Origin: Gandjariella thermophila
Lineage (GTDB): Bacteria > Actinomycetota > Actinomycetes > Mycobacteriales > Pseudonocardiaceae
NCBI RefSeq assembly: GCF_005405885.1
Contig: NZ_BJFL01000003.1
Span: forward strand, 310,001-374,000
Length of the DNA stretch: 64,000 nt
Reading direction: 5' to 3'
In this document: in pieces, positions 8,801-17,774 of the stretch
How positions within the stretch are numbered: position 1 is the stretch's first letter
Layout: each line of letters begins with the position of its first letter
Notes under the pieces: model-generated
The model's input: the letters and a program-made list of their open reading frames with translations, nothing else
Told to the model about the DNA's origin: nothing
The model's database searches: none
Translations under genes and position numbers: made by a program

Positions 8801-10048
8801 GTGCGGGAGTTGACGGGATTCAGGAGGCGCCTCGGGCGAAGCGAACAGTTCGCCCGCGCGGTCGAGGCCCTGCCGGAGGACGGCGGGTCGCTCGACCGTC
8901 ATCCGGTTACCCCACCGCCCGGCCCGGTCGACGAGGTGCTCGCCGGCGAACTCGCCCTGGTCGGGCTGCTGCGAAGAGCCGCCGCCACCGCGGGACCGGA
9001 CCCGGAGGCGCGCGGCCGCATCCGCCAGCGGGTGCTCGACGGGCTGGCCGAGCGCCCGCCGTCCCGGGCACCGCTTCCGCCGACCACCGCCTGCCGCCAG
9101 GGCCGGGCCGGCCGGGCCAGCCACGGCAAGCATTCCTCCCGGCGCCGGCCGCCGAGCAGGGACGACGCTTACGCAAGAACGCGGGGCCGGCTGCTCGTCG
9201 CCCTCGCCGCGGCGCTCTGCCTGGTGCTCTCCCTCGGCGCCACCAGCCTGCTGCTCTCCCGCGACGCGCTGCCCGGTGACTCCCTGTACTGGGTCAAGCG
9301 CACCGCCGAAACCGCCTCGCTCGGCCTGAGCTTCGGCGACGCGGCGAAGGGACGCCGGCACCTCGGCTTCGCCTCATCCCGGCTCGACGAGATCCAGACC
9401 ATGGTGACCAGGGACAACGCCTCGGGCGCCGAGCAGGCCAACCGCTACCTGGGGGTGCTGGCCGACTTCGAGGCGGACAGCGCGGCCGGGGCCAGGGAAC
9501 TGGCCGCCTCCGGCACCAACGGCGACGACACCGTGCTCGCCTCCCTGCGGGACTGGGCGAACGCGCAGGCCCAGCGGCTGGACGCGGTGCGCGCCGAACT
9601 GCCGGCCCTGGCGGCGACCAGGTCGGCGAACTCGCTGGCGCTGCTGGACCGGATCCGCGACCGGGTCGCCGTGCTGCTCGCCCGCACGCGCTGCCTGACC
9701 GTCACCTCGGGGACCAGCGACGACCTCGGCCCGCTGCCGGCCGCCGACCCGTGCACCCCCCGGCCCACCACCGCCGGCGTCACCTCGTCGGCCGGGCCGG
9801 GTGGCGCCAGGAGCGGCGCTCCGGCGGGTTCGGCCGGGGCACCGGCCGCCATCCCGCCGGCGCCGGCACCGGCGCCCTCGGGTGGCGAGCACCCGCCCGG
9901 CAACCTGCTCCCGCTGCCCGGACTCTCCGTGCCGCAGCCGACGGCCGGCGGCCCGGCCACGGCCACGCCGTCCACCGCGCCGGCACCGTCGGTGCCGATC
10001 CGCGTCCCGCCGCTGCCCTCGCTGCTTCCCGGACTGCTCGGCGGCTGA
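8801..10048 (+). CDS. Membrane protein, probable RsbN-like anti-sigma factor (DUF5667-type)
   Basis: 415 residues with one membrane helix at about 129-153 (LLVALAAALCLVLSLGATSLLL). The cytoplasmic N-terminal part (1-125) would hold the sigma factor. The outer part contains PGDSLYWVKRTAETASLGLS and helical segments of the DUF5667 type, then a long Pro/Ala/Gly-rich tail (about 310-400) likely exposed in the envelope. Known RsbN proteins have this topology and lie beside bldN. The GTG start at 8801 has only a weak GAGG before it; a TTG at 8810 is possible. Function is inferred from topology, neighbour and promoter. Confidence 0.72.
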   Translation: MRELTGFRRRLGRSEQFARAVEALPEDGGSLDRHPVTPPPGPVDEVLAGELALVGLLRRAAATAGPDPEARGRIRQRVLDGLAERPPSRAPLPPTTACRQGRAGRASHGKHSSRRRPPSRDDAYARTRGRLLVALAAALCLVLSLGATSLLLSRDALPGDSLYWVKRTAETASLGLSFGDAAKGRRHLGFASSRLDEIQTMVTRDNASGAEQANRYLGVLADFEADSAAGARELAASGTNGDDTVLASLRDWANAQAQRLDAVRAELPALAATRSANSLALLDRIRDRVAVLLARTRCLTVTSGTSDDLGPLPAADPCTPRPTTAGVTSSAGPGGARSGAPAGSAGAPAAIPPAPAPAPSGGEHPPGNLLPLPGLSVPQPTAGGPATATPSTAPAPSVPIRVPPLPSLLPGLLGG

Positions 10049-10192
10049 TCGTGGGTCGGACGGCGGGGCCGGCGGGCAGGCCGGCGGCGCTGCGTACCGC
10101 TGTGCCGGGCGGGCGGCCGCTGGCCACCAACCCGGTCACATCAACCGCTCGGCGTCCTGGCCAGGAGCTCTTCGGTCGCTACGCTGTGGCGG

Positions 10193-11146
10193 ATGGCAGC
10201 GGCAGCTACCGGACCGGGAGGCGCGGCCGTGTTGCGACGGCAGAGCGAAGGTAACGGCGTGGAGCGGGAGCGGCTCGCCGAACTGGCCGGCGAGGCTTCG
10301 GCGCAGGCCGCGGTAGCCTCGACGGCGCTCGCCGCGCTGCCCGACCTGGACGCCTCGCTGGCCGTGCCCACCGACCTCACCGCGGCCGCCTTCTTCGACG
10401 TGGACAACACGATGATGATGGGCGCGTCGATCTTCCACTTCGCCCGCGGGCTGGCCGCGCGCAAGTACTTCACCACCTCCGACCTGGCCGCCTTCGCCTG
10501 GCAGCAGGTCAAGTTCCGGGTGGCCGGCAAGGAGAGCCACGACAGCATCCGGTCCAGCCGGGAGCAGGCACTGTCCTTCGTGGCCGGCCGCAGCGTCGAG
10601 CAACTGGTCCAGCTCGGCGAGGAGATCTACGACGAGCTGATGGCCGACCGGATCTGGTCCGGCACCCGCGCGCTGGCCCAGATGCACCTGGACGCCGGCC
10701 AGCGGGTGTGGCTGGTCACCGCGACGCCGGTGGAACTGGCCCAGATCATCGCCCGCCGGCTGGGGCTCACCGGGGCGCTGGGCACGGTCGCGGAGAGCGT
10801 CGACGGCGTCTACACCGGACGGCTGGTCGGCGACATGCTGCACGGCAGAGCGAAGGCGCACGCGGTGCGCGCACTCGCCGCCCGGGAGGGGCTGGACCTG
10901 CGCCGCTGCACCGCGTACTCGGACTCGATCAACGACGTGCCCATGCTGTCCGTGGTGGGCACCGCGGTCGCGGTCAACCCGGACGCCGGGCTGCGCGACG
11001 AGGCCAGGGCACGCGGCTGGGAGATCCGCGACTTCCGCACCGGGCGCAAGGCCGCCCGGATCGGCGTGCCGTCGGTGCTCGGCGCCGGCGCGCTGGCCGG
11101 CGCGGTCGCGGCGGGCATGGCCTACCGCCGCCGCGACCGCAGCTAG
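10193..11146 (+). CDS. HAD-IB family hydrolase (SerB-like)
   Basis: Up to 317 residues. Motif [14 protein letters not shown] holds the nucleophile DxD; motif II is LVTATP; motif III/IV is [12 protein letters not shown] with [11 protein letters not shown]. It should dephosphorylate a small metabolite. HAD-IB members next to lysophosphatidate acyltransferases often act on phospholipid precursors or phosphoserine, and the adjacent PlsC-like gene supports the former. A C-terminal helix ([20 protein letters not shown]) could anchor it in the membrane. It corresponds to Rv0505c (serB1) in recalled synteny. Starts at 10193 (ATG) and 10229 (GTG) are both possible. Confidence 0.88.
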   Translation: MAAAATGPGGAAVLRRQSEGNGVERERLAELAGEASAQAAVASTALAALPDLDASLAVPTDLTAAAFFDVDNTMMMGASIFHFARGLAARKYFTTSDLAAFAWQQVKFRVAGKESHDSIRSSREQALSFVAGRSVEQLVQLGEEIYDELMADRIWSGTRALAQMHLDAGQRVWLVTATPVELAQIIARRLGLTGALGTVAESVDGVYTGRLVGDMLHGRAKAHAVRALAAREGLDLRRCTAYSDSINDVPMLSVVGTAVAVNPDAGLRDEARARGWEIRDFRTGRKAARIGVPSVLGAGALAGAVAAGMAYRRRDRS

Positions 11147-11152
11147 CCCGGG

Positions 11153-12142
11153 TCAGCCCAGGAACACGTTGCGGCGCTGGGTGAGCAGCCGGTACAGGGT
11201 CTGCTGGATTGTCTCGCGCACCTGGTCAGTCAGGTTGAACACCAGCATCGGGTCGTCCGCCGCGCCCGCTTCGAAGGTGTCGGTGCGGATCGGCTCGCCG
11301 AACTCGATGTACCACTTGGACGGCAGCGGCACCATGCCGATCAGGCCGAACCACGGGAACAGCGGCGTCACCGGGAAGTACGGGAAGCCGAACAGCCGGG
11401 CCAGCGGCTTGATGTCACCGATCTTCGGATAGATCTCCTCGGCGCCGACGATGGCGCACGGGATGATCGGCGCGCCGGTGCGCAGCGCCGCGGAGACGAA
11501 CCCGCCGCGGCCGAAGCGCTGCAGCTTGTACCGGTCCCGGTACGGCTTGCCGATGCCCTTGAACCCCTCCGGCCACACCCCGGCGAGTTCGCCGGAGCGC
11601 AGCAGCCGCTCGGCGTCCGGGTTGCACGCCAGGGTGTGCCCGGCCTTGCGGGCCAGCGGGCCGAGCACGGGCAGCCGGAAAACCAGGTCCGCGCCGAGCA
11701 TGCGCAGGTGCCGGTGCCCCGGATGGTGCTCGTGCACGGCGTACCCGGTGATCAGCGCGTCCAGCGGGATGGTGCCGGAGTGGTTGGCCACCAGCAGCGC
11801 ACCGCCGTCGGCGGGCACGTTGTGCATGCCGATGGTCTCCACCCGGAACCACTTGTCGTACAGCGGGGCCAGCAGCGGCAGCAGTACGTTGTCGTTGAGT
11901 TCGACGTCGAAGCCGAACTCGTCCACCTCGTAGTCGCCGCTGATCCGCCGGCGCAGGAACGCGAGCAGGTCGGCGAGTTGCTTCTCCCAGTCCGGGATGC
12001 CCTCGCCCAGCTCGGCGAACTCGTCGCCGGGTGCCCGCCCCCGGTGGGCGGCCGGCTCGGCGCCCCGGTCGCCGGGGCGTCCCGCGACGGGTGGGAGCGA
12101 GTGCTCCGGCCCATGCAACGGGATGACGCGTGCGTCGGGCAT
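11153..12142 (-). CDS. Lysophospholipid acyltransferase (PlsC-like)
   Basis: 329 residues. The catalytic NHxxxxD motif is visible as NHSGTIPLDA, with VWPEGFKGIGKPY and GAPIIPCAIVGAEE as the acyl-acceptor and phosphate-binding blocks. It likely transfers fatty acyl chains to a lysophospholipid at the inner membrane face. The ATG at 12142 is preferred because GGGAGG precedes it; the GTG at 12160 touches its own ribosome site. The stop is 6 bases from the convergent HAD-IB gene. The SDR gene lies 22 bases upstream on the same strand, as in Rv0501-Rv0502. Confidence 0.88.
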   Translation of the reverse strand: MPDARVIPLHGPEHSLPPVAGRPGDRGAEPAAHRGRAPGDEFAELGEGIPDWEKQLADLLAFLRRRISGDYEVDEFGFDVELNDNVLLPLLAPLYDKWFRVETIGMHNVPADGGALLVANHSGTIPLDALITGYAVHEHHPGHRHLRMLGADLVFRLPVLGPLARKAGHTLACNPDAERLLRSGELAGVWPEGFKGIGKPYRDRYKLQRFGRGGFVSAALRTGAPIIPCAIVGAEEIYPKIGDIKPLARLFGFPYFPVTPLFPWFGLIGMVPLPSKWYIEFGEPIRTDTFEAGAADDPMLVFNLTDQVRETIQQTLYRLLTQRRNVFLG

Positions 12143-12164
12143 GGCAGCCACCTCCCTCACCTCC

Positions 12165-13202
12165 TCATCGCAGCTTCGCGGCCATGTCGAGGATTTCCCG
12201 CTCGACCGCGGCCACCCGGTCCGGATCGATGAACGGGCACAACCCGCGACCGTTCACGAAGTCGTCGAACGCCTCCCGGGTCGTCCACCGCGGCGTCAGA
12301 CCGAACTCCTGCTTGAGCCGCGTGGTGTCAACGACCCGACCGAAGTTGAGGAAACGCATCTGGTCCGGGGAGAAGTCCACCAGCCGGGCACTGCGGATCA
12401 CCGTGCCCACCGTGGGCACCATCAGGCTGGGCACCGGCAGCGGGATGCGGCCGGCGCGGCGGATCGCCTGGGAGAGCATGAGAACGCCGTCGCCGCCGGC
12501 GTTGAACACGCCGGGCAGGTCGTGCAGGGTGGCCCGCTCCAGGATGGCCAGCGCGTCCTCGGCGTGCAGCAACTGCACCCTGGCGTCGTAGCCGAGCACG
12601 GTCGGCACGATCGGCAGGGAGAAGTAGCGGGTCATCACCGTGTCGATGCGCGGGCCGATGAAGTTGGCGAAGCGCAGCGTGGTGATCTGCACGTCGGGCC
12701 GGCGCCGGCCGAAGCCGCGCACGTAGCCCTCCACCTCGACGGCGTCCTTGGCGTACCCGCTGGACGGCAGGTCCTTCGGGCCCATCTCCTCGGAGAACAC
12801 CGCGGGATCGCGCGGGCTGGCCCCGTACACCGCGGTGGTCGACTTGACCACGAGCTTGCGCACCAGCGGCGACTTCTGGCACGCGGCCAGCAGCTGCATG
12901 GTGCCGATGACGTTCATCTCTTTCAGCGTGGTGCGCCCACTCGGCCCGGCGGGGTTGGCCGTGACCGAGGCGTGCACCACGGTGTCCACCCTGGCGGTGG
13001 AGATGACCTTGGCGATCAGCGGGTTGCGGATGTCGGCCCGGACGAACTCCGCCCGTCCCATCCTGCGCAGCAGGTCCCGGGACGGCGGCACGGTGTCCAC
13101 GCCGAGTACCCGCTCGACGTCCGGGTTGCCAGCCAGCCGAGCGGCGAGGTAGCCGCCGAGGAACCTGCTGACCCCGGTGACGAGAACGACCCTGGGCGCC
13201 AT
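12165..13202 (-). CDS. NAD-dependent epimerase/dehydratase family protein (extended SDR)
   Basis: 345 residues with the Rossmann start RVVLVTGVSRFLGGYLAARL (TGxxxxxG) and VVKSTTAVYGASP. The usual YxxxK reads YAKDA, so lysine is not at the expected position; the only nearby lysine is two residues after the tyrosine. Catalysis may therefore be altered. A later block (IGPRIDTVMTRYFSLP) is typical of the actinobacterial group annotated GalE2 in M. tuberculosis (Rv0501). ATG at 13202 with AGGGGGT upstream. It is probably co-transcribed with the PlsC-like gene. Substrate unknown. Confidence 0.85.
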   Translation of the reverse strand: MAPRVVLVTGVSRFLGGYLAARLAGNPDVERVLGVDTVPPSRDLLRRMGRAEFVRADIRNPLIAKVISTARVDTVVHASVTANPAGPSGRTTLKEMNVIGTMQLLAACQKSPLVRKLVVKSTTAVYGASPRDPAVFSEEMGPKDLPSSGYAKDAVEVEGYVRGFGRRRPDVQITTLRFANFIGPRIDTVMTRYFSLPIVPTVLGYDARVQLLHAEDALAILERATLHDLPGVFNAGGDGVLMLSQAIRRAGRIPLPVPSLMVPTVGTVIRSARLVDFSPDQMRFLNFGRVVDTTRLKQEFGLTPRWTTREAFDDFVNGRGLCPFIDPDRVAAVEREILDMAAKLR

Positions 13203-13440
13203 GCGACCCCCTGTGCACGTTGGGTGACGCCCGATGCTACCCGCGGAACGTCCCTTTCGTTGCCCGGCCACACGAGCTGTTAACCCCTGTCACGAAGGTT
13301 TAGCGGGGTGGTCACCCGGAATTGTCACCCGATCGGAGTGGACGGATCCAATCACGTGGATCGTTTCCCACGTGGTGGCCAGTCCCCACGGGTGCCCGTT
13401 CCGGGCGACCCACGCCGGACGGGACTCTCCCAACACGCGA

Positions 13441-13474
13441 GACGCCCGCAGCCCCGGACGGTGGTGCGGGCGTC
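13441..13474 (-). terminator. Terminator after the bS22 gene
   Basis: GACGCCCGCA at 13441-13450 pairs perfectly with TGCGGGCGTC at 13465-13474, starting 11 bases after the stop codon of the small ribosomal gene. There is no clear T-run on the minus strand. Confidence 0.55.
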
Positions 13475-13484
13475 GTTGCGGCGC

Positions 13485-13586
13485 CTACTTCTTCAGCTTG
13501 CGGCGCTGGACGCGGGTCTTCCGCAGCAGCTTGCGGTGCTTCTTCTTGGACATGCGCTTGCGGCGCTTCTTGATGACAGAGCCCAT
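13485..13586 (-). CDS. Small ribosomal subunit protein bS22 (AURKAIP1/COX24 domain)
   Basis: Only 33 residues, beginning [19 protein letters not shown] and almost wholly basic, with two tandem KK/RR-rich helices. It matches the actinobacterial AURKAIP1/COX24-domain peptide (Rv0500B) seen as bS22 in mycobacterial ribosome structures, where it sits in rRNA of the small subunit. Position between the BldC-like gene and the SDR gene equals the mycobacterial order. A terminator follows directly. It is below the length that routine gene finders report. Confidence 0.92.
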   Translation of the reverse strand: MGSVIKKRRKRMSKKKHRKLLRKTRVQRRKLKK

Positions 13587-13777
13587 GCGGGATCCTTAGC
13601 TGTCGTGGTTGGTGCTTCAGGCTTGGCGCGCCGGGCTGCCAATCATCCGATCGGGCAGCGGCACGGAACGGCCCCTCACCTTACCTGGACGGCGTGGGCC
13701 CTCGGCCGGCCCGTCCGGACCGGCCGAGGGCCGGCTCGCGCCAGGGCGAGTCGGTACTCGTCGGAACCATCCCGTCC

Positions 13778-13996
13778 CTACCCCGCGTCGAAGTAGGCGT
13801 TCCGCAGGTACTCGTGAACCGCCTTCTCCGGCACCCGAAAGGACTTGCCCACCCGGACGGCGGGCAGTTCCCCCGAGTGCACCAGGCGGTACACGGTCAT
13901 CTTGGACACGCGCATCAGCGCGGCCACCTCGGCGACCGTGAGGAACTGCACCTGGGGCAGATCTGGGTGGTCCGTCTCCCTCTTTTCCGCCGGCAT
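13778..13996 (-). CDS. BldC-like helix-turn-helix DNA-binding protein
   Basis: 72 residues. The MerR-type/excisionase HTH covers FLTVAEVAALMRVSKMTVYR and the wing LPAVRVGKSFRVPEKAVHEYL. Proteins of this length and pattern include BldC of Streptomyces and Rv0500A, which act as small DNA-binding regulators. No phage or plasmid gene adjoins it, so excisionase is unlikely. It is monocistronic: about 190 bases separate it from bS22 and 250 from proC. ATG start; the ribosome site is weak (AAGGA). Confidence 0.88.
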   Translation of the reverse strand: MPAEKRETDHPDLPQVQFLTVAEVAALMRVSKMTVYRLVHSGELPAVRVGKSFRVPEKAVHEYLRNAYFDAG

Positions 13997-14246
13997 GTAT
14001 CACCGCGTCCTTCGACACGTGTCGCGCCGCCGGCTTCCCCTCCGGCGGAACGGACACGCACGTGCTTTCTCGAGCGTAGCGGGACTCCCGAGGCCCCTGC
14101 GACACTCAGCTACCCTTCCGGCGCCGTAGCTCTACCCGGACAGACGCGCCGGTCACCGCCGTTCGGGTGCCGGTCACCGACCGGTCCGGAGGAGCCGCGG
14201 CCCGGGCGTGGTGGCACGCGCCAGGATGACGGTGGTCGGGACCGGT

Positions 14247-15059
14247 TCACTCCGGCTGGTGCGCGCGACCCAGTTCCACCGAGCGGTCCCGGGCCGCCTC
14301 GATGGCGGACAGCAACGCGGCCCGCACGCCGTGCTTCTCCAGTTCCTTGATCGCCGAGATGGTGGTGCCGCCCGGCGAGGTCACCGCCTCGCGCAGGGTG
14401 ACGGGGTGCTCGCCCGACTCGGCCAGCATGGTGGCCGCGCCCACCGCCGACTGGATGATCAACTGCGCCGCCACCGCGCGCGGCAGGCCGAGCAGGATGC
14501 CCGCGTCGATCATGGCCTCGACCAGGTAAAAGAAGTACGCCGGGCCGGAGCCGGACAGCGCGGTGACCGCGTCCTGCTGCGATTCGGGCACCCGCACCAC
14601 CTTGCCGACGTGCGACATCAACTCCTCGACGAAGGCCAGGTCGGCGGGCACCGCGTGCTGGCCGGGCGAGATCGCGCTCATCGCCTGGCCGACCAGCATC
14701 GGCGTGTTCGGCATCACCCGCACCACCGAGGTGCCCTCGGGCAGCCGCCGCTCGAACAGCGCGGTGGGCAGGCCGGCGCACAGCGTGACGACCAGCGTGT
14801 GGTGGCTGATCGCGGGCGCCAGCTCGTCCAGCAGTGGTTCGATGTCCTGCGGCTTGACCGCGACCACGAGCACGTCCGCCCACTCGGCCGCGGTGCGCAC
14901 GTCCACCGCCCGCACCCCGTAGCGCTTGGTCAGCTCGGCCGCCCGCTCCGGGTACCGCTCGGTGAACACCAGGTCGTCCGGGCTGTAGCCGCCGTGAAGC
15001 AGCCCGGACAGCAACGCCTCGCCGATCTTGCCAGCACCCAGCACACCGATGGTCTTCAT
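14247..15059 (-). CDS. proC: Pyrroline-5-carboxylate reductase
   Basis: 270 residues, the usual size. It reduces pyrroline-5-carboxylate to proline with NAD(P)H. Marks are the Rossmann start IGVLGAGKIGEALLSGL, VVAVKPQDIEPLL, RVMPNTPMLVGQAM, and the family signature ALSGSGPAYFFYLVEA with REAVTSPGGTT. ATG at 15059 is preferred over an upstream TTG. Upstream lies a 39-bp tandem repeat. Two genes further up on the same strand is proline dehydrogenase, the enzyme that runs the other way. Confidence 0.96.
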   Translation of the reverse strand: MKTIGVLGAGKIGEALLSGLLHGGYSPDDLVFTERYPERAAELTKRYGVRAVDVRTAAEWADVLVVAVKPQDIEPLLDELAPAISHHTLVVTLCAGLPTALFERRLPEGTSVVRVMPNTPMLVGQAMSAISPGQHAVPADLAFVEELMSHVGKVVRVPESQQDAVTALSGSGPAYFFYLVEAMIDAGILLGLPRAVAAQLIIQSAVGAATMLAESGEHPVTLREAVTSPGGTTISAIKELEKHGVRAALLSAIEAARDRSVELGRAHQPE

Positions 15060-15081
15060 GGCTCCCAAGCCTGCCAGACCG

Positions 15082-15175
15082 CCGAGGTACGTACTCCCGC
15101 CGAGGCGGCAGAGGGTACCGCCGAGGTACGTACTCCCGCCGAGGCGGCAGAGGGTACCGCCGAGGCACGTACCCC
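15082..15175. repeat. 39-bp tandem repeat, two perfect copies plus a partial third
   Basis: Copies at 15082-15120 and 15121-15159 are identical; a diverged partial copy starts at 15160. The unit begins CCGAGGTACGTACTCCCGCC and ends GGGTACCG. It fills the gap between the thioesterase stop and proC. A related 39-mer lies inside the alpha/beta-hydrolase gene at 27488-27526, sharing 19 bases in a row, so this is an interspersed family. Confidence 0.9.
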
Positions 15176-15180
15176 AGCGG

Positions 15181-16032
15181 TCAGGAGCGTTCGCGGGGGC
15201 GGTTGAACGGGGCGACGGCGCTCAGCGCGAGCTGCCGGCACTGGCAGACCAGCCGGCCGGTCGAGTCGATCACCGTGGCGTCCTCGTCGAACCACTGGCC
15301 GTGCACCGCGCGTGACTCCACCTGCACGCGTAGCCAGCCGGGCGCCGGGCGGCCGCGCAGCAGCGCGGTGAGCTGCACGGTGGGCGACCAGCCGAACCGG
15401 CCGAGGTTGAACGTCACCGGCATCGACACGTCCCCGGCGACCAGCGAGAACAGCGTGTCCGGCTGGTCGTCGCGGGGCCGCACCCACAGCCGCAGCCGCA
15501 GCGGGTCGCCGACCCGGCCCTCCAGGAACCCGGCGCCGCTCGGGTCCAGCCGGACCTCGCACGGGCCGGAGAGCCGGAACACGTCCGCGCTGGGCAGCGT
15601 GGCCAGGTCGACCGCGTGCACCGGCGGCTCGGCCGGCATGTCGGGCAGGTCGGCCCAGGCCGGGCGGTCGGCGGGCAGCCGGCTGAGCGTGACCATCGCC
15701 TCCACGCAGCTCCGGCCGCGCTGCTCGAGCTGGGCGAACACCACCGTGGTGGTGCGGCCGGCCTTGCGCACCTCGGTGTGCACCAGCGCCGGGCCCACCG
15801 CGGGCGCGTTGAGGAACTGCGCGCTCACCGCGACCGGGTCGGTGGCCGTGCCCTCACCGCCGGCCGCCTGCAGGCCGGCCCGGGTGAGCAGGGCGATCAG
15901 GTAGCCGCCGTGCGGCTTGCTGCCGACCGTCCAGTCAACCGGCAGGTCGCTCGCGAAGCTGCCGTCGCCGAGCGGGCGCACCGCGCAGGCGACCGGGAAG
16001 GGGTGGACGACGGTGGAGGTTCGCTCGGTCAC
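15181..16032 (-). CDS. Acyl-CoA thioesterase family protein (TesB-like double hotdog)
   Basis: 283 residues. Two hotdog halves are suggested: SKPHGGYLIALLTRAGLQAA with FLNAPAVGPALVHTEVRKAGRTTTVVFAQ, and a second half with SMPVTFNLGRFGWSPTVQLT and DEDATVIDSTGRLVCQCRQL. Such proteins hydrolyse acyl-CoA thioesters. It equals Rv0499 in recalled synteny. The GTG start overlaps the proline dehydrogenase stop (GTGA), so the two are translationally coupled, an odd metabolic pairing. Substrate unknown. Confidence 0.82.
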   Translation of the reverse strand: MTERTSTVVHPFPVACAVRPLGDGSFASDLPVDWTVGSKPHGGYLIALLTRAGLQAAGGEGTATDPVAVSAQFLNAPAVGPALVHTEVRKAGRTTTVVFAQLEQRGRSCVEAMVTLSRLPADRPAWADLPDMPAEPPVHAVDLATLPSADVFRLSGPCEVRLDPSGAGFLEGRVGDPLRLRLWVRPRDDQPDTLFSLVAGDVSMPVTFNLGRFGWSPTVQLTALLRGRPAPGWLRVQVESRAVHGQWFDEDATVIDSTGRLVCQCRQLALSAVAPFNRPRERS

Positions 16033-16955
16033 GAGCGCCCCGCCACCGCGCGCAGGAAAAAGGCCATGTTGGCTGGTCGTTCCGCGAGCCGCCGCATGAG
16101 ATAGCCATACCACTGCACGCCGTATGGCACGTAGACGCGCACCGTGTGGCCGGACAGCGACAGCCGGCGTTGCTCCTCCGGCCGCACGCCGTAGAGCATC
16201 TGGTACTCGAAGCTGCCGGGCCTGCGGTCGTACCAGCGGGCCCGCTCGGCGATGATCCGGATCAACACCGGGTCGTGCGTGGCGAACATCGGGTAGCCCG
16301 CTCCGGCCAGCAGCACGTTGGCGCAGCGCACGAAGTTCCGGTCGACCTCGTGCCGCCCGAAGTAGGCCACCGCCTCGGGTTCGGCGTAGGCGCCCTTGCA
16401 CAGCCGCACCCGGGAGCCGGCGGTGGCCAGCTCCCGGCAGTCGTCCAGGGTGCGGCGCAGGTAGGCCTGCAGCGCCACGCCCACCGACGGCCAGGTGCGC
16501 CGCAGCTCGGCGAGCACCCGCAGGGTGGACTCGGTGGTGTTGTGGTCCTCCATGTCCAGGGTGACCGTGGTGCCGCACTGCTCCGCCGCCGCACACACCC
16601 GGGAGGCGTTGTCCAGCGCCAGCTTCTCGTCGAACTCCTGACCGACGGCGGAGAGCTTGAGGCTCACCTCGGCGCGGTCGGAGAGGGCTGCCGCGTGCAG
16701 CGCGTCCAGCAGCTGGAGGTAGGACCGCACCGTCTCTTCGGCCAGTGCCCGGTCGGTGGTGTGCTCGCCGAGGTAGTCGAGGGTCACCGCGAGACCTTCA
16801 CCGACCAGCTCGCCGGTCGCCCGCACCGCGTCCGGGGTGGTCTCCCCGGCGACGAACCGGCGAACCACCGCGCGGCTCACCGGCGCGGTGGCGAGCACCT
16901 GCTTCACCGTGGCGTTGTCCGCGGCGGCGAGGATCAACGTGCGCAGCGGGTTCAC
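16029..16955 (-). CDS. putB: Proline dehydrogenase
   Basis: 308 residues of the short monofunctional PRODH family. It oxidises proline to pyrroline-5-carboxylate with FAD and passes electrons to the respiratory chain. Visible signatures are VSLKLSAVGQ, TLDMEDHNTTESTL, RLCKGAYAEPEAVAYF, FATHDPVLI, and the C-terminal YVPYGVQWYGYLMRRLAERP that lines the active site. ATG start 18 bases after the sugar-isomerase stop. No P5C dehydrogenase is adjacent. Its place close to proC raises the possibility of coordinated proline turnover, though the two sit in separate transcription blocks. Confidence 0.95.
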   Translation of the reverse strand: MNPLRTLILAAADNATVKQVLATAPVSRAVVRRFVAGETTPDAVRATGELVGEGLAVTLDYLGEHTTDRALAEETVRSYLQLLDALHAAALSDRAEVSLKLSAVGQEFDEKLALDNASRVCAAAEQCGTTVTLDMEDHNTTESTLRVLAELRRTWPSVGVALQAYLRRTLDDCRELATAGSRVRLCKGAYAEPEAVAYFGRHEVDRNFVRCANVLLAGAGYPMFATHDPVLIRIIAERARWYDRRPGSFEYQMLYGVRPEEQRRLSLSGHTVRVYVPYGVQWYGYLMRRLAERPANMAFFLRAVAGRS

Positions 16956-16973
16956 GGCGGGAACTGTACGGCT

Positions 16974-17774
16974 TCAGGCGAGATCAAGGTGCAGCCGGGC
17001 GAACAGCAGCGCCTCGGCGAGCATGCTGGCCCGCTCGTCGGTCTGCCGGGCACGCCGGGTGTTCACCTCCAGCACCACCTGCCCGCGGAAGGAGTTTCGG
17101 GCGAGTTGCTGGCACACCTCGGCGCACGGCTGGCTGCCCCGGCCGGGCACCAGGTGCTCGTCCTTCGAGGCGCCGTTGCCGTCGGCGAGGTGGATGTGGG
17201 TCAGCCCGTCGCCCATCCGTTTGGCCATCTCCAGGGCGTCCATGTGCGCGGCCGCGGTGTGCGAGAGGTCCAGGGTGTAGTGCGGCAGTCCGATGTCGGT
17301 CGGGTCGATGGACGGCCGGAACGCGGACACCTGCACCTGCCGGCCGCGGCCCAGCGGGCGCACCGGGAACATGTTCTCCACCGCGATGGCCAGGCCGCTG
17401 CTCGCCTCCAGGGCGCGCACCAGCGCGGCGAACCGCTCGGCGTAGCGGCGCTGCCAGCGGAACGGGGGATGCAGCACCACGGTGCGGGCACCCAGTGCCT
17501 TGGCCGCGGACACGCTGCGGCGCAACCGCACCACCGGGTCCGGCGACCAGACCCGCTGGGTGATCAGCAGGCAGGGCGCGTGCACCGCGAGCACCGGCAC
17601 GTGGTAGCGGTGCGACAGCCGGCGCAGCGCCGGCACGTCCTGGCTGACCGGGTCGGCCCAGACCATCACCTCGACGCCGTCGTAGCCGAGCTCGGCGGCC
17701 AGCGCGAAGGCCGCCTCGGCCGGCTGCGGCCACACGGAGGCGGTGGACAACCCGACGGGGATGCGCGCGTTCAC
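16974..17774 (-). CDS. Sugar phosphate isomerase/epimerase (AP endonuclease-2 TIM-barrel family)
   Basis: 266 residues with a TIM-barrel start [34 protein letters not shown], the metal-binding-type segments [31 protein letters not shown], and [20 protein letters not shown]. Family members isomerise sugars or inositols with a divalent metal. It matches Rv0498. The GTG at 17774 overlaps the upstream stop (GTGA), so translation is coupled with the membrane-protein gene. The longer frame up to 18020 overlaps that gene and is rejected. Confidence 0.88.
   Translation of the reverse strand: MNARIPVGLSTASVWPQPAEAAFALAAELGYDGVEVMVWADPVSQDVPALRRLSHRYHVPVLAVHAPCLLITQRVWSPDPVVRLRRSVSAAKALGARTVVLHPPFRWQRRYAERFAALVRALEASSGLAIAVENMFPVRPLGRGRQVQVSAFRPSIDPTDIGLPHYTLDLSHTAAAHMDALEMAKRMGDGLTHIHLADGNGASKDEHLVPGRGSQPCAEVCQQLARNSFRGQVVLEVNTRRARQTDERASMLAEALLFARLHLDLA

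Noticed and set aside
13778-13996. Excisionase of a second mobile element
   Set aside because: No integrase or att repeats nearby and conserved synteny with Rv0500A indicate a chromosomal BldC-like regulator.
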